From Marinibacterium sp. (GTDB lineage: Bacteria > Pseudomonadota > Alphaproteobacteria > Rhodobacterales > Rhodobacteraceae), in contig JAEPNQ010000037.1 in NCBI GenBank assembly GCA_017643305.1, forward strand, positions 1-37,213: DNA of 37,213 nt, written 5' to 3'. A program made the translations under genes and the position numbers. Of the stretch, positions 27,046 through 36,578 are shown piece by piece (within the stretch, counting starts at the first letter, position 1; every line of letters begins with the position of its first letter). The notes under the pieces are model-generated. The model searched no databases. It was not told the DNA's origin and saw only the letters and a program-made list of their open reading frames with translations.

Positions 27046-28113
27046 ATGTCACTTCCAGTCAAAGATCAGGCAAAGGTCTGGGGCATCGGGGCGGCGGTGC
27101 TCGTGGCGATGCTGTGGTTTCTGGGTGATGTGCTGCTGCCGTTTGTCGTGGGCGGGGCGATTGCCTATTTCCTTGATCCTGTGGCCGACCGGCTGGAAAG
27201 CTGGGGGCTTTCACGGGCTGCCGCGACCGGGATCATCACGACGCTTGCCGTCATTTTATGCGTGCTGCTGGCGCTGGTGATCATACCGACGCTGCTGGAC
27301 CAGATGGTTGAACTGATCCATGTCATGCCGCAGCTGATGCGCGACCTTCAGACATTCCTGAACGAACGGTTTCCGAACCTGCTGGACGCCAATTCGCCCG
27401 TGCGCCAGGCGCTGATATCGCTGGGTGAGATCGTGCAGAGCAAGGGCGCAGATCTGATCAATTCGGTGATCACTTCGGCCATGTCGCTGTTCCACGTGGT
27501 GGTCTTCCTGATCATCGCGCCGGTTGTCGCCGTCTATTTGCTGCTGGACTGGGACCGCATGGTTGCCGCCGTGGACGAGTTGCTGCCGCGCGACCATGCC
27601 CTTGTGATCAGGCAACTGGCCAATGAAATCGACAGCGTGCTGGCCGGGTTTGTGCGCGGGATGGGGACGGTCTGCCTGATCCTGGGGACGTATTACGCAA
27701 TTTCTCTGATGCTGGTGGGGCTGAATTTCGGGCTGGCAGTGGGTTTTATCGCGGGGCTGGTCACGTTCATCCCCTATCTGGGGGCGCTGATTGGCGGTGT
27801 ATTGGCCATCGGCCTGGCGTTGTTCCAGTTCTGGGGCGACTGGGGCACGATCGCGATCGTGGGCGCGATCTTCTGGGTCGGCCAGGTGACCGAGGGCAAT
27901 TTCCTGACCCCCAAGCTGGTGGGTAGTTCCGTTGGTCTGCATCCGGTCTGGCTGCTGCTGGCGTTGTCGGTCTTTGGCGCGCTGTTCGGCTTTGTCGGCA
28001 TGCTGGTCGCGGTACCCGTGGCTGCATCCATGGGCGTAATTGCGCGCTATGCAACCAGCCAATACATGAACGGCAGCCTGTATCTGGGCGGATCGGAACG
28101 GGACGACTCCTGA
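27046..28113 (+). CDS. AI-2E-family (PerM) inner-membrane transporter
   Basis: A 355-residue polytopic membrane protein. The N-terminal pair of helices includes FLGDVLLPFVVGGAIAYFLD, followed by PVADRLESWGLSRAAAT, typical of the family. A mid-length amphipathic region (LIHVMPQLMRDLQTFLNERF) follows, then several membrane helices with GFIAGLVTFIPYLGALIGG and EGNFLTPKLVGSSVGLHP, a conserved family signature. Despite the name, members carry varied substrates (autoinducer export, sodium-proton exchange), so no substrate is assigned. One base separates it from the HdaA-like gene, so they are cotranscribed. Confidence 0.9.
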   Translation: MSLPVKDQAKVWGIGAAVLVAMLWFLGDVLLPFVVGGAIAYFLDPVADRLESWGLSRAAATGIITTLAVILCVLLALVIIPTLLDQMVELIHVMPQLMRDLQTFLNERFPNLLDANSPVRQALISLGEIVQSKGADLINSVITSAMSLFHVVVFLIIAPVVAVYLLLDWDRMVAAVDELLPRDHALVIRQLANEIDSVLAGFVRGMGTVCLILGTYYAISLMLVGLNFGLAVGFIAGLVTFIPYLGALIGGVLAIGLALFQFWGDWGTIAIVGAIFWVGQVTEGNFLTPKLVGSSVGLHPVWLLLALSVFGALFGFVGMLVAVPVAASMGVIARYATSQYMNGSLYLGGSERDDS

Positions 28114-28114
28114 C

Positions 28115-28795
28115 ATGTCACACCAGCTGAGTTTCGACTTGCCGGTGCGTACTGCACTGGGACGCGGGGATTTCTTTGTTTCCCCCTCCAACGCGCTGGC
28201 AGTGGCCCTGATCGACGCACCAGACAGCTGGGTGTCAGGCAAGCTGGTGCTCTACGGCCCACGTGGATCTGGCAAAAGCCACCTGGCACGCGTCTGGACG
28301 GACAGCATCGGTGGCGCGGTGATCTCTGCCACTGATCTGGTTGGCACAGATATTCCCGTACTCACCCAGCACCCCCTGGCGGTGGAGGATGTGCCCGACA
28401 TCGCCGACGCCCCCGATGCGCAAACCGCGCTGTTCCACCTGCACAACCTGATGCTGGCCGAACGTCGCCCGCTGCTGATGACGGGCCGAGATGCGCCTGA
28501 CCTGTGGCGGCTGAGCCTGCCCGACCTGCAAAGCCGCGTCTCGGGCACGCAGGCCATCGCGTTGGAGCCGCCCGATGATGCCCTGCTCGCCGCGGTGCTA
28601 GTCAAATTGTTCGCAGACCGCCAGATCATCCCGCGGCCCGACGTGATCCCCTATCTCGTAGCCCATATGGACCGGTCATTTGAATCCGCGGCGCGGGTCG
28701 TCGCCGCGCTGGACCGGGCCGCTCTGTCCGAACGACGCAGCCTGTCCCGGCCGCTGGCGATCCGTGTGCTGGACGCGCTGGATCGTGACGGGTGA
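28115..28795 (+). CDS. hdaA: HdaA-like DnaA regulatory inactivation protein
   Basis: Related to the DnaA AAA+ domain without the DNA-binding domain. With the DNA-loaded clamp, Hda proteins stimulate ATP hydrolysis by DnaA and so limit re-initiation. The 226-residue product starts MSHQLSFDLPVRTALGRGDF; the N-terminal QLSFDLP segment is the expected clamp-binding motif. Walker A is YGPRGSGKSHL (about residues 48-58), the Walker B region is HPLAVEDVPD, and the arginine-finger region is in LQSRVSGTQAI. It follows the permease gene after one base. From memory, ppk normally follows this gene in relatives but is missing here. Confidence 0.85.
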   Translation: MSHQLSFDLPVRTALGRGDFFVSPSNALAVALIDAPDSWVSGKLVLYGPRGSGKSHLARVWTDSIGGAVISATDLVGTDIPVLTQHPLAVEDVPDIADAPDAQTALFHLHNLMLAERRPLLMTGRDAPDLWRLSLPDLQSRVSGTQAIALEPPDDALLAAVLVKLFADRQIIPRPDVIPYLVAHMDRSFESAARVVAALDRAALSERRSLSRPLAIRVLDALDRDG

Positions 28796-28883
28796 CCGCT
28801 AATTTCACAGACTGTCTGAAAAACTGGCAATTGACCCGTGCGGTGCATTTCCGCATCCTGAATCCAAATACATCGGGGGTGGC

Positions 28884-30431
28884 ATGAACCTGCAGAACAC
28901 GGCTTCGCAAGCAGACCTGGACATATTCGAGCCTCCGCTTTTCAGTGATCCGTCCTCGCGCGCCCTGTCGCGGGTTGGCGTGGTGGATGTGGGCTCCAAC
29001 TCGGTCCGACTGGTGGTGTTTGATGGCGCGGCCCGGTCGCCTGCCTATTTCTACAACGAAAAGATCATGTGCGGTCTGGGTGCGGGTCTGTCAGAAACCG
29101 GGCGACTGCACCCCGAAGGCCGCAAACGCGCGCTGGGGGCACTGCGCCGGTTTGAGGCCATTGCTCACGGCATGGGGTTGCCGCCGCTTTCCACTGTGGC
29201 CACTGCCGCCGTACGCGATGCCAGCGATGGCAATAACTTCTGTGAAGAGGTCAAGGCAGAAACTGGTCTGACCCTGCGCGTAATCAACGGCGCGGAGGAG
29301 GCACGGCTGTCTGCTCAGGGCGTGCTGCTGGGCTGGCCCGGCTCCTACGGGCTGGTCTGCGATATTGGCGGCGCGTCGATGGAGCTGGCGGAGATTGCCG
29401 ATGGCGAGGTGGGCCAGCGCCTGACCAGCCCGCTGGGCCCTCTGAAACTGCGCGACGTGAAAGGCGGCAAGAAAGGCCGCCATGCCCACATCAAACAGGT
29501 CATCGCCGAGATGCGCGAAGCCATGGGTCCGCAAAACAACCGCCTGTTCCTAGTCGGCGGCAGCTGGCGCGCAATTGCCAAGGTTGACATGGTGCGTCGT
29601 GGCTATCCTTTGCGGGTGCTGCATGAATACCGAATGACCGCGAAATCCGTCGACGCCACTGCCAAGTTCATCGCCGCGCATGATCTCGACGAACTGCGCG
29701 CAATGTGTGGAGTCTCTGCCGCGCGTTTGTCGCTGGTGCCTTACGCAATCGAAGTGTTGAAACGGCTGGTCCGCACCTTCAGACCCCATGACATCGCGGT
29801 GTCCAGCTACGGCATCCGCGAAGGGCTGCTGTACGAACAGATGCCCGACAAACTGCGCGGACGCGATCCTTTGATCGAGGCCTGCTATTTCGCCGAACAC
29901 AAGGATGCGCGCCTTCCGGGCTTTGGCGCTACGCTTTACAAGTTCGTACGCCCGCTCTTTGCCCGATGCCCGCCGGAACGACGCCGCATCATCAAGGCCG
30001 CCTGCCTGCTGCATGACGTGAGCTGGCGTGCGCATCCCGACTACCGGGCCGAGGTCTGTTTCGATAATGCCACCCGCGCCAATCTGGGCGGGCTGACGCA
30101 TGAAGAACGTGTCTATCTGGGCCTTGCTCTGCTGCACCGGTATCGCAACAAACGCGAAGACACCGCGTTTGACACGCTGCTCAAGCTGCTCAAGCCCGAA
30201 GACCAGTCACAGGCTGAAATCCTCGGCAAGGCTATGCGCTTTGGCGCAATGATGTGGACCGATCAGAACGTTAAAGCCGGGGAGCTGAAATGGGCGCCCC
30301 GCCGCCGCCATCTGGAACTGCGGCTGACAAAGGACAGCGTGCCTCTGTTCGGCGAGGTAGCCGAGGCGCGCCTGAACGCGCTGGCCAATGCCCTTGGCGC
30401 GGAGCTCACGGTCAAGATGCCGCGCGGCTGA
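28884..30431 (+). CDS. ppx: Ppx/GppA-family exopolyphosphatase
   Basis: Cleaves terminal phosphate from polyphosphate or converts pppGpp to ppGpp; which one applies is not certain. The 515-residue product has the actin-fold nucleotide site VGVVDVGSNSVRLVVFDG (about residues 32-49) and phosphate-2 segment LVCDIGGASMELAEI. The conserved Glu stretch is INGAEEARLSAQGVLLGW. The C-terminal HD-like domain contains CLLHDVSWRAHPDYRAE. It begins 88 bases after the HdaA-like gene with no recognisable ppk between them. It ends immediately next to the convergent gene at 30432. Confidence 0.9.
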   Translation: MNLQNTASQADLDIFEPPLFSDPSSRALSRVGVVDVGSNSVRLVVFDGAARSPAYFYNEKIMCGLGAGLSETGRLHPEGRKRALGALRRFEAIAHGMGLPPLSTVATAAVRDASDGNNFCEEVKAETGLTLRVINGAEEARLSAQGVLLGWPGSYGLVCDIGGASMELAEIADGEVGQRLTSPLGPLKLRDVKGGKKGRHAHIKQVIAEMREAMGPQNNRLFLVGGSWRAIAKVDMVRRGYPLRVLHEYRMTAKSVDATAKFIAAHDLDELRAMCGVSAARLSLVPYAIEVLKRLVRTFRPHDIAVSSYGIREGLLYEQMPDKLRGRDPLIEACYFAEHKDARLPGFGATLYKFVRPLFARCPPERRRIIKAACLLHDVSWRAHPDYRAEVCFDNATRANLGGLTHEERVYLGLALLHRYRNKREDTAFDTLLKLLKPEDQSQAEILGKAMRFGAMMWTDQNVKAGELKWAPRRRHLELRLTKDSVPLFGEVAEARLNALANALGAELTVKMPRG

Positions 30432-30788
30432 TCACAGCTCGATCTCACCCTTTGGCTCAGGCTCCAGCTCCGGCTCAGCTGTGCGCCTGCGAATGATGAT
30501 ATCCCCATTGGACAGGATCTCAGGCGGGTGATAGAGCGACCAATCCTTCACCTCACCGAGCAGATCGGCAAAGGCAGGCCCCATCTCCTGCAGGAACTGC
30601 CGCATCGCGGGCCCCGCCTCATCCGCAAGCTCGTTCAAGCCGCGTAATGCCGGGGCCAGTTCCTCCTGCAAACGGTCCAGAAACAGATCGAGCCCTTCGC
30701 CCATCTTGTCGGACCCGACCTCCTGCGCCCTCGCACTCCCTGCCACGAGGGCCTGCGCCAGAACAATTGAAAACCATAAATGTCTCAT
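30432..30788 (-). CDS. Secreted hypothetical protein, 118 residues
   Basis: Starts MRHLWFSIVLAQALVAGSARA, a signal peptide, then an acidic helical part (GLDLFLDRLQEELAPALRGL, ELADEAGPAMRQFLQEMGPA). It ends with the strand ILSNGDIIIRRR and an acidic Glu/Pro-rich tail. I chose 30788 because it opens the signal peptide; the frame extends further upstream without sense. Similar unnamed periplasmic proteins occur in roseobacters. It ends head-on against ppx with no gap, so terminators must lie inside the genes. Function unknown. Confidence 0.72.
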   Translation of the reverse strand: MRHLWFSIVLAQALVAGSARAQEVGSDKMGEGLDLFLDRLQEELAPALRGLNELADEAGPAMRQFLQEMGPAFADLLGEVKDWSLYHPPEILSNGDIIIRRRTAEPELEPEPKGEIEL

Positions 30789-30830
30789 GATCCAAACATA
30801 GGCACTCGGTCTTGAACCTGCACCCCCACC

Positions 30831-30885
30831 CCTTTCATCTTTGCAAAAATACTCCCGCCGGAGGCCCGGTTGGCGGTTTGCCGCC
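30831..30885. repeat. Roseobacter-type intergenic repeat segment
   Basis: CTTTCATCTTTGCAAAAATA followed by CTCCCGCCGGAGGC is, from memory, a sequence seen repeatedly between genes in Rhodobacteraceae. GGCGG (30872-30876) and CCGCC (30881-30885) add a small hairpin. It lies in the 178-base gap upstream of the secreted protein gene and downstream of the esterase gene, where it may act in termination of the esterase transcript. Confidence 0.4.
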
Positions 30886-30966
30886 ACTCCCCCCGAGGCA
30901 CCAGATCCAGCTGCCAGTGACGAGATACCCCGCGTGCGCGGAACGCAAACTCAACCAGCGAGCGGC

Positions 30967-31902
30967 TTACTCATAAGGCCATAACGCCTGCCCCAGCGCT
31001 TCGACGGCCAGAGCGATCCGATCGAAACTGTCGCGGGCCCGTTGCACCGTTGTCCGGCCGCGCAGGTAGCCATGGACCAGGCCATGTTCCAGCACCCATG
31101 CCGCCCCGCCTCCGGCCTCGCGGACCCGCTCCACGTATTCCCGGCCGCCATCGGCGATCGGATCGCATTCGGCGGAAAACACCACTGTGAGCGGCAGGCC
31201 GTCAAAATCCGGGTCTTCCAGAGGGCGGTAGGTATAGTCACCACTGGGCGGCGGGCCATCACAGCGCACACCTTCGTAAAACAGAATGTCAGCCCGCGTC
31301 AGCATCGGCGCATGAGCATGGGTGATAAACGATCCCGCATCGATATCCCCGCCCAAACCGGGATAGATCAGTACCTGTCCGACAATCCGCTTCAGCCGCC
31401 CGCGGGCGTGATGCGCCACCGCTGCGGCCAGTGTGCCACCGGCGCTGTCGCCACACAGTACCAAAGCGCCTTCATACTGTTCGGCCACCCATTGCGTTGC
31501 GGTCCAGGCATCTTCAAAGGCCGCCGGGTGCTTGTGCTCGGGCGCCAGCCGGTAATCCACCGCCACGACGCGATAGCCCGTCTGGTCGTGCAGCTCAGCG
31601 CAGACATCATCATGGCTTTCGAGGCCACCAACGACAAAGCCACCACCATGGAAATAGACAACAGTGACCGTGGGCACCCCGGCGGAATAGACCCGGACCG
31701 GCACACCGTTTGCTTCCAGATCTTCGACCCTTACGCCGTCAGGGTAACCCTGGTGGAAGGCGCGACACATCTCGTCATAGACGCGCCGCTGATCTGCAAT
31801 TGTCAGCTCCACCGCATCAGGCGGGTAGTAATCCGCCGTTTCCCGGATAAACGCCCATGTTTCATCATCGATGATCCGGGCGTAATCCGGGCCACCGGTC
31901 AC
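30967..31902 (-). CDS. Alpha/beta hydrolase of the hormone-sensitive-lipase family
   Basis: A 311-residue cytoplasmic carboxylesterase-like enzyme. VVYFHGGGFVVGG (about residue 80) is the HGGG oxyanion motif of the HSL family; LCGDSAGGTLAAA contains the nucleophile Ser in GDSAG; the likely acid and base are in SAECDPIADG and HGLVHGY. I chose GTG 31902 because it forms a GTGA overlap with the end of the acyl-CoA synthetase gene; a GTG at 31914 would add four residues. The coupling suggests the two act together, for example ester hydrolysis feeding CoA activation of the released acid. Substrate unknown. Confidence 0.88.
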   Translation of the reverse strand: MTGGPDYARIIDDETWAFIRETADYYPPDAVELTIADQRRVYDEMCRAFHQGYPDGVRVEDLEANGVPVRVYSAGVPTVTVVYFHGGGFVVGGLESHDDVCAELHDQTGYRVVAVDYRLAPEHKHPAAFEDAWTATQWVAEQYEGALVLCGDSAGGTLAAAVAHHARGRLKRIVGQVLIYPGLGGDIDAGSFITHAHAPMLTRADILFYEGVRCDGPPPSGDYTYRPLEDPDFDGLPLTVVFSAECDPIADGGREYVERVREAGGGAAWVLEHGLVHGYLRGRTTVQRARDSFDRIALAVEALGQALWPYE

Positions 31903-33791
31903 GCAGCTTCCCACGGCCTTGTGAAGCTGCTCAGCGCGCCCGAGATCGCATCATCGCTGGCTCCGTTCGCCGTGACCTGGGCAACCAACCCGCGCTTCTT
32001 GTCGTCAATCACCGACGTGACCCGCGCCTCCACGCCCGCCTCTTCCAGCGCGGCGTTATAGACCCGCGTGATCGCCGACTTACGCAGATCGGGTTTGAAG
32101 ACCTTGCCCACTGCCGTTTTCGGCAGCTCTGACAGGACGGTCACATGCTTGGGTCGCGCCGCGCGTTCATGCACATGAACCTGGCAATGTTCGACGAGTT
32201 CTTCCGGTGTGGCTTTTCCGCCTTCGACCAGTTCGACATAGGCGCAGGGCAGTTCGCCCGCATGGGCGTCTGGCTGGCCGATCGCGCCGGCAAAGGCCAC
32301 GGCCTCGTGGCTCAGCAGCGCCTCTTCGATCTCGGCGGGGTCAATGTTGTGACCGCCACGAATGATCAGGTCTTTCTGCCGTCCGGTGATCCACAGGTAG
32401 CCATCCGCATCGATGCGGCCGAGATCGCCCGTACGCAGATGGGTGTCCTGATAGAACAGATCTTTGTTCTTTTCGGTTTCGGTATAGGTGTGCCCCGCAT
32501 AAACGCCAGGGTTGGAAACGCAGATCTCCCCAATCTCGTCGGTACCGCATTCTATCGGCCCGTCCGGCGTGCCCTTGACGATCCGCACATCCGTATAGGG
32601 ATAGGTCAGACCGATGGAGCCCACCTTCTTTTCTCCATCCACGGGGTTGCCCGACACAAGGCAGGTTGCCTCGGTCATCCCGTAGCCTTCGATGATGGTA
32701 ACGCCAGTGGCTTCCTCGAACCGGCGGAACAGTTCCAGCGGCAGCGGGGCTGAACCGGAAAACGCCTTTTTCACAGAGGAAATATCGGCATCCACCGGCA
32801 CCTGCATCGTGGCTGCGATGGCCGTTGGCACGGTTGCGATGAAAGATGTTTTATAGCGCGCGTTCAGCTTCCAGAAGTTTTCGATAACACCTTCGCCGCG
32901 ATAGCCCTGCGGGGTCGGGAACACCGCATGCGCACCGTTAAAGAGCGAAGCATTCAGCAAAACCTGCGCTGCCATCACGTGGAACAGCGGCAGCGGGCAC
33001 ATCAGCACATCGTCGTTCTCGATCAGCAGCGAGGTACACCAGCCATTATAAACCATACCGGAGTAGAGATGCTGCGCCACTTTGGGCATGCCCGTGGTGC
33101 CACCGGTGTGGAAATAGAACGCCACCCGGTCCTCGGACGCATCCGCAAAGCTGAGAGTTTTGGGCTGCTTGGCCAATTCGGCGTTGAAACTCTTGTAATC
33201 CGCGTGGGCCAGATGTTCCTTGTTCGCGAATTTCGGGCGCGCCAGCGGTACGATCCAGGATTTCGGCGGGGTCAGGTAGCGGTTCAGGTCGATTTCCAGG
33301 ACCGTGTTCACATTCGGCGCGTGCCGCACGCTTTCGGCCACCTTCTGGGCCACATCCGTTTTCGGGAAGCTGCGCAGGGTCACCACCACCTTGGCGTTAG
33401 TTTCACGCAGGATCGCTGCGATCTGTTCGGGTTCCAGCAGAGGATTGATCGGGTTCACAATACCCGCAATCGCCCCGCCCCAAAGGGTCATGACCGTCTC
33501 GTTACAGTTCGGCAGGATGAACGCGACCACGTCCTTTTCGCCCACGCCCAGCGACCGGAACAGGTTGGCGGCCTGGATCGTTTTTTCCCGGACCTGGGTC
33601 CAGGTCAGCGTTTCCTTCTTATCCTCGGCCCCACCGAGCAACTGAAAGCTGATTGCGTTGTTGTGGGGGTATTTTTCCGCCGTCCGCGTGAGCGCCTCGT
33701 ACAGCGTCTTGGGCAGATCGCGTTCTTCCCAGGACATCTCAGCTTCGATGCGATTGCGGTCTTCGATGGTCGCAATGCTTGTGGACGACAT
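31899..33791 (-). CDS. Acyl-CoA synthetase (AMP-forming)
   Basis: A 630-residue ligase of the ANL superfamily that activates a carboxylic acid to acyl-CoA through an acyl-adenylate. The ATP-binding loop is FYFHTGGTTGMPKVAQH, motif A5 is IIEGYGMTEATCLVSGNP, A7 is LRTGDLGRIDADGYLWITGR and A8 continues KDLIIRGGHNIDP. The catalytic Lys is expected in LPKTAVGKVFKPDLRK near the C-terminus. GGAGG before ATG 33791 sets the start. It overlaps the esterase gene by four bases. The acid chain length cannot be told. Confidence 0.92.
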   Translation of the reverse strand: MSSTSIATIEDRNRIEAEMSWEERDLPKTLYEALTRTAEKYPHNNAISFQLLGGAEDKKETLTWTQVREKTIQAANLFRSLGVGEKDVVAFILPNCNETVMTLWGGAIAGIVNPINPLLEPEQIAAILRETNAKVVVTLRSFPKTDVAQKVAESVRHAPNVNTVLEIDLNRYLTPPKSWIVPLARPKFANKEHLAHADYKSFNAELAKQPKTLSFADASEDRVAFYFHTGGTTGMPKVAQHLYSGMVYNGWCTSLLIENDDVLMCPLPLFHVMAAQVLLNASLFNGAHAVFPTPQGYRGEGVIENFWKLNARYKTSFIATVPTAIAATMQVPVDADISSVKKAFSGSAPLPLELFRRFEEATGVTIIEGYGMTEATCLVSGNPVDGEKKVGSIGLTYPYTDVRIVKGTPDGPIECGTDEIGEICVSNPGVYAGHTYTETEKNKDLFYQDTHLRTGDLGRIDADGYLWITGRQKDLIIRGGHNIDPAEIEEALLSHEAVAFAGAIGQPDAHAGELPCAYVELVEGGKATPEELVEHCQVHVHERAARPKHVTVLSELPKTAVGKVFKPDLRKSAITRVYNAALEEAGVEARVTSVIDDKKRGLVAQVTANGASDDAISGALSSFTRPWEAA

Positions 33792-33919
33792 TTTGCTTCC
33801 TCCTTGAGCCCTTTTTTGAGCTTTTCTTTTCCCACACCCTATTAGGGCGGATTAAAGGAATTTGGCAAGCGGCGGCGCATTTGACCATTCGTCACTTTGA
33901 TGGAGAGGAAGCGGCGCGC

Positions 33920-35725
33920 CTATTCTGCCGCCAGCCCTTCGGTAAATTGCAACCGTGCCAGCCGGGCATACAGCCCGCCCTGTTCCACCAGTTCGTCATG
34001 GGTGCCTGTGGCCACGATACGGCCCTGGTCCATCACAACGATGCGGTCGGCTTTCTTTACCGTGGCCAGACGGTGCGCCACGATCAGCGTGGTGCGGTCT
34101 TGAGACAAGCCATCCACGGCGGCCTGCACCAAACGTTCGCTTTCGGCATCTAGCGCGCTGGTGGCTTCGTCCAGTAGCAAAACCGGCGCATCACGCAGAA
34201 TAGCGCGGGCGATGGCGATGCGCTGTTTCTGCCCGCCGGACAGCATCACACCGCGTTCGCCGAAGTTGCTGTCATACCCGTCCGGCAGCGCGGCGATGAA
34301 GTCATGCGCGGCTGCGGCGTGGGCGGCGGCCTCCACCTCTGCATCTGTCGCGCCCGGGCGGCCAAATCTGATGTTGTCGCGGGCAGAAGCGGCGAAGATC
34401 ACTGCGTCCTGCGGCACTAGGGCGATGTGCGCACGGAACGCATCGCGCCGCAGGTCGGTCAGCGCAAGGCCGTCCAGCAAAATGCGCCCGCTGGCCGGGT
34501 CATAGAACCTCTGGATCAGTTGAATGATCGTGGTCTTGCCTGCACCTGACGGGCCGACAAAGGCCACGGTTTCGCCGGGCTGAACGGTCAGGCTGATGTC
34601 GTCCAGCGCTCGGGTGTCAGGCCGCGAAGGGTAGGTAAAGCTGACATGATCGAACACAATCTCACCCGTGACTGGCCTGGCCAGCGTTTCAGGCTGAGCG
34701 GGGTCAGATACGGTGTCTTCCGCCTCCAGCAGTTCGATCAACCGCTCGGTGGCTCCAGCAGCGCGCTGCAGTTCGCCCCATATCTCCGACAGCGCGGCGA
34801 CAGAACCTGCAACCATGACGGCGTAGATCACAAACTGCACCAGCGTGCCTTCAGTCATGCCGCCGGTGCGCACGTCATTGGCGCCAATCCACAACACGCC
34901 CACCACACCGGAAAAGACAAGGAAGATGACGATCACTGTCATCCATGCGCGGGTTGCGATCCGGCGCAGGGCCACGTCATAGGAAATCTCGGTGATCTCG
35001 GCAAATCTCCCACGGCTGGAGATCTCCTGCGTGTAGGCTTGCACGGTCTGCACCGCCCCCAGCGCTTCGCCAGCATTTCCAGAAGACGCGGCGATCCAGT
35101 CCTGGTTTTCCTTGGACATCCGGCGCAACCGACGGCCCAGCGTCAGAATCGGGATGACCACAGCCGGCACGATCAGCAGCACCATGCCTGTCAGCTTGGC
35201 CGAGGTCAGCAGCATCAATGTCAGACCTCCGAAGAAAATCAGCAGGTTACGAAGCGCAATGGAGGCAGACGAACCCAGCACCGACTGGATAAGCGTAGTA
35301 TCGGTAGTGATCCGGCTCAGCACCTCACCAGTCATGATGTTTTCGTAAAATGCCGGGCTCATCCCGATGACACGGTCGAACACTGCCTTGCGGATATCGG
35401 CCACCACCCGTTCGCCAAGACGTGTTACCAGCGCGTAGCGCAGCCCGGTGCCCAGCGCCATCATCAGGGCAATGCCCAGCGCAGCCATGAAATACCGGTC
35501 CAGCAGTTCCAGATCACCGGTGCGGAAATTGTCCACAACACGTCGAACGGCCAGCGGCAGGGTCAGCGAAATGGAGGCGGTAAAGGTCAGTGCCGCAAGA
35601 GCGGCGAGGATCAATAGCTTGCGCGGCTTCAGGAATGGCCACAACGCCCGCAGTTCCCCGATACGCCGGGATTTTTCGCGTTCTTCGGTGGCCCCCGGGG
35701 CTGGGGTAGCGGTATTGCGGGCCAT
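33920..35725 (-). CDS. ABC exporter half-transporter (membrane and ATPase domains fused)
   Basis: A 601-residue inner-membrane exporter that works as a dimer. The N-terminal part has six membrane helices (LLILAALAALTFTASISLTL, YFMAALGIALMMALGTGLRY, LLIFFGGLTLMLLTSAKLTG, MVLLIVPAVVIPILTLGRR, VIVIFLVFSGVVGVLWIGA, VIYAVMVAGSVAALSEIWG). The ATPase has Walker A GPSGAGKTT, Q-loop LVPQDAVIFAASARDNI, signature LSGGQKQRIAIARA, Walker B VLLLDEATSALD and switch His VAHRLAT. I chose Met 35725 (MARNTATPAPG); an upstream Met in frame only adds residues without homology. Lipid, peptide or drug substrates are all possible. Confidence 0.92.
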   Translation of the reverse strand: MARNTATPAPGATEEREKSRRIGELRALWPFLKPRKLLILAALAALTFTASISLTLPLAVRRVVDNFRTGDLELLDRYFMAALGIALMMALGTGLRYALVTRLGERVVADIRKAVFDRVIGMSPAFYENIMTGEVLSRITTDTTLIQSVLGSSASIALRNLLIFFGGLTLMLLTSAKLTGMVLLIVPAVVIPILTLGRRLRRMSKENQDWIAASSGNAGEALGAVQTVQAYTQEISSRGRFAEITEISYDVALRRIATRAWMTVIVIFLVFSGVVGVLWIGANDVRTGGMTEGTLVQFVIYAVMVAGSVAALSEIWGELQRAAGATERLIELLEAEDTVSDPAQPETLARPVTGEIVFDHVSFTYPSRPDTRALDDISLTVQPGETVAFVGPSGAGKTTIIQLIQRFYDPASGRILLDGLALTDLRRDAFRAHIALVPQDAVIFAASARDNIRFGRPGATDAEVEAAAHAAAAHDFIAALPDGYDSNFGERGVMLSGGQKQRIAIARAILRDAPVLLLDEATSALDAESERLVQAAVDGLSQDRTTLIVAHRLATVKKADRIVVMDQGRIVATGTHDELVEQGGLYARLARLQFTEGLAAE

Positions 35726-36368
35726 AGTCGTCCGTTCTGTCTGGGCGGGCGCAGCCCGCATCTGGTCCCGCTACATGGCGAGACAGACAAGCGGGGTCAA
35801 GCAGAGGAAGAAGGAAATGCGGCCATTGGCGTCAGGCTGGAGCGGGCGGCGCGAACCGTACAAAACTACAAGTATTTAAAACTAAGAGAAAAATTAGAAC
35901 GGCAAAGTCGGAAAACCCGCCTTTAAGCCACCTTGTTGCGGGGTTGGGAAGGTAGGGTGAAGAGGGTGAAACCGGGGTTTGCCAACCGCAGTAGAGCGAA
36001 GAAGGAAGTCAGCACCTCTGTGCCAAAAGCACCCCGGCTTCGTTGAACAGAATTACTCATTACACTACCGGAACACAAACCCCCAAGAGGCTGACAGAGT
36101 GAGCCATAGACAGGCGCTGGGCGTGTGTTGATAGGGGTGGGGTTCTCACAAACCAAGGCTACTACCTCTTGGCACCCTCTGTAAGAACCCCCGAGGACAT
36201 CTGCGCAGAAAGGAAACTGGCTGACTAAACCAAAAACAACGCAGTGTCCCCAAGACACTTTCGGAGTAGGTCAGGAAAAACCCGCAAAAGCAAACCTTCC
36301 CTAAACCGACAGTGCCAAAACCTCGTAGCAAGGGGCCACTGGTATAGCAGCCCCTGCTTTTCTCTGTG
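35726..36368. other. 643-base stretch without a supported gene; start of an AT-richer segment
   Basis: Base composition changes near 35850 (TACAAAACTACAAGTATTTA onwards) to a more mixed, AT-richer sequence that continues to the IS element. A minus frame at 35923-36258 (111 residues, Cys- and Ser-rich) has no ribosome-binding site or known motif. A GGGGC/GCCCC stem at 36329-36356, followed by TGCTTTT, could be a weak terminator. No tRNA next to the transition that would mark an integration site was seen. Confidence 0.4.
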
Positions 36369-36578
36369 TTAGGCGGCGGAACTTGCGGTTACAGGTTCAA
36401 GCGTAATGTGCCAGCCGGTGTTTTTCGCAACCAATCCCAAGATACCATTTCGTTCTTCTTCGTCTTCAATGGCTAGGACTGCCTGAACAGCATCTATCAT
36501 CTTGTCCATCGCAATTACACTGGGGTGACCCTTATGAGCGAGACAGGGGCAGACCTGTTTGGGTTCTATGAACCTCAT
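36369..36578 (-). CDS. Small hypothetical protein, 69 residues
   Basis: Encodes MRFIEPKQVCPCLAHKGHPS and then helix MIDAVQAVLAIEDEEERNGI, ending HITLEPVTASSAA. Cys10, Cys12 and His15 are too few to claim a zinc site. No ribosome-binding site is visible, but an AT-rich promoter-like region lies upstream, shared with the divergent gene at 36731. Composition differs from the chromosome to the left, as for other genes in this segment. Not recognised. Confidence 0.4.
   Translation of the reverse strand: MRFIEPKQVCPCLAHKGHPSVIAMDKMIDAVQAVLAIEDEEERNGILGLVAKNTGWHITLEPVTASSAA

Noticed and set aside
31042-33845. Long plus-strand ORFs opposite the esterase and acyl-CoA synthetase
   Set aside because: Shadows of well-supported minus-strand genes; biased composition and no motifs.
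34646-35617. 323-residue plus-strand ORF, His/Gln-rich
   Set aside because: Antisense to the membrane part of the ABC exporter; composition is the mirror of hydrophobic codons.
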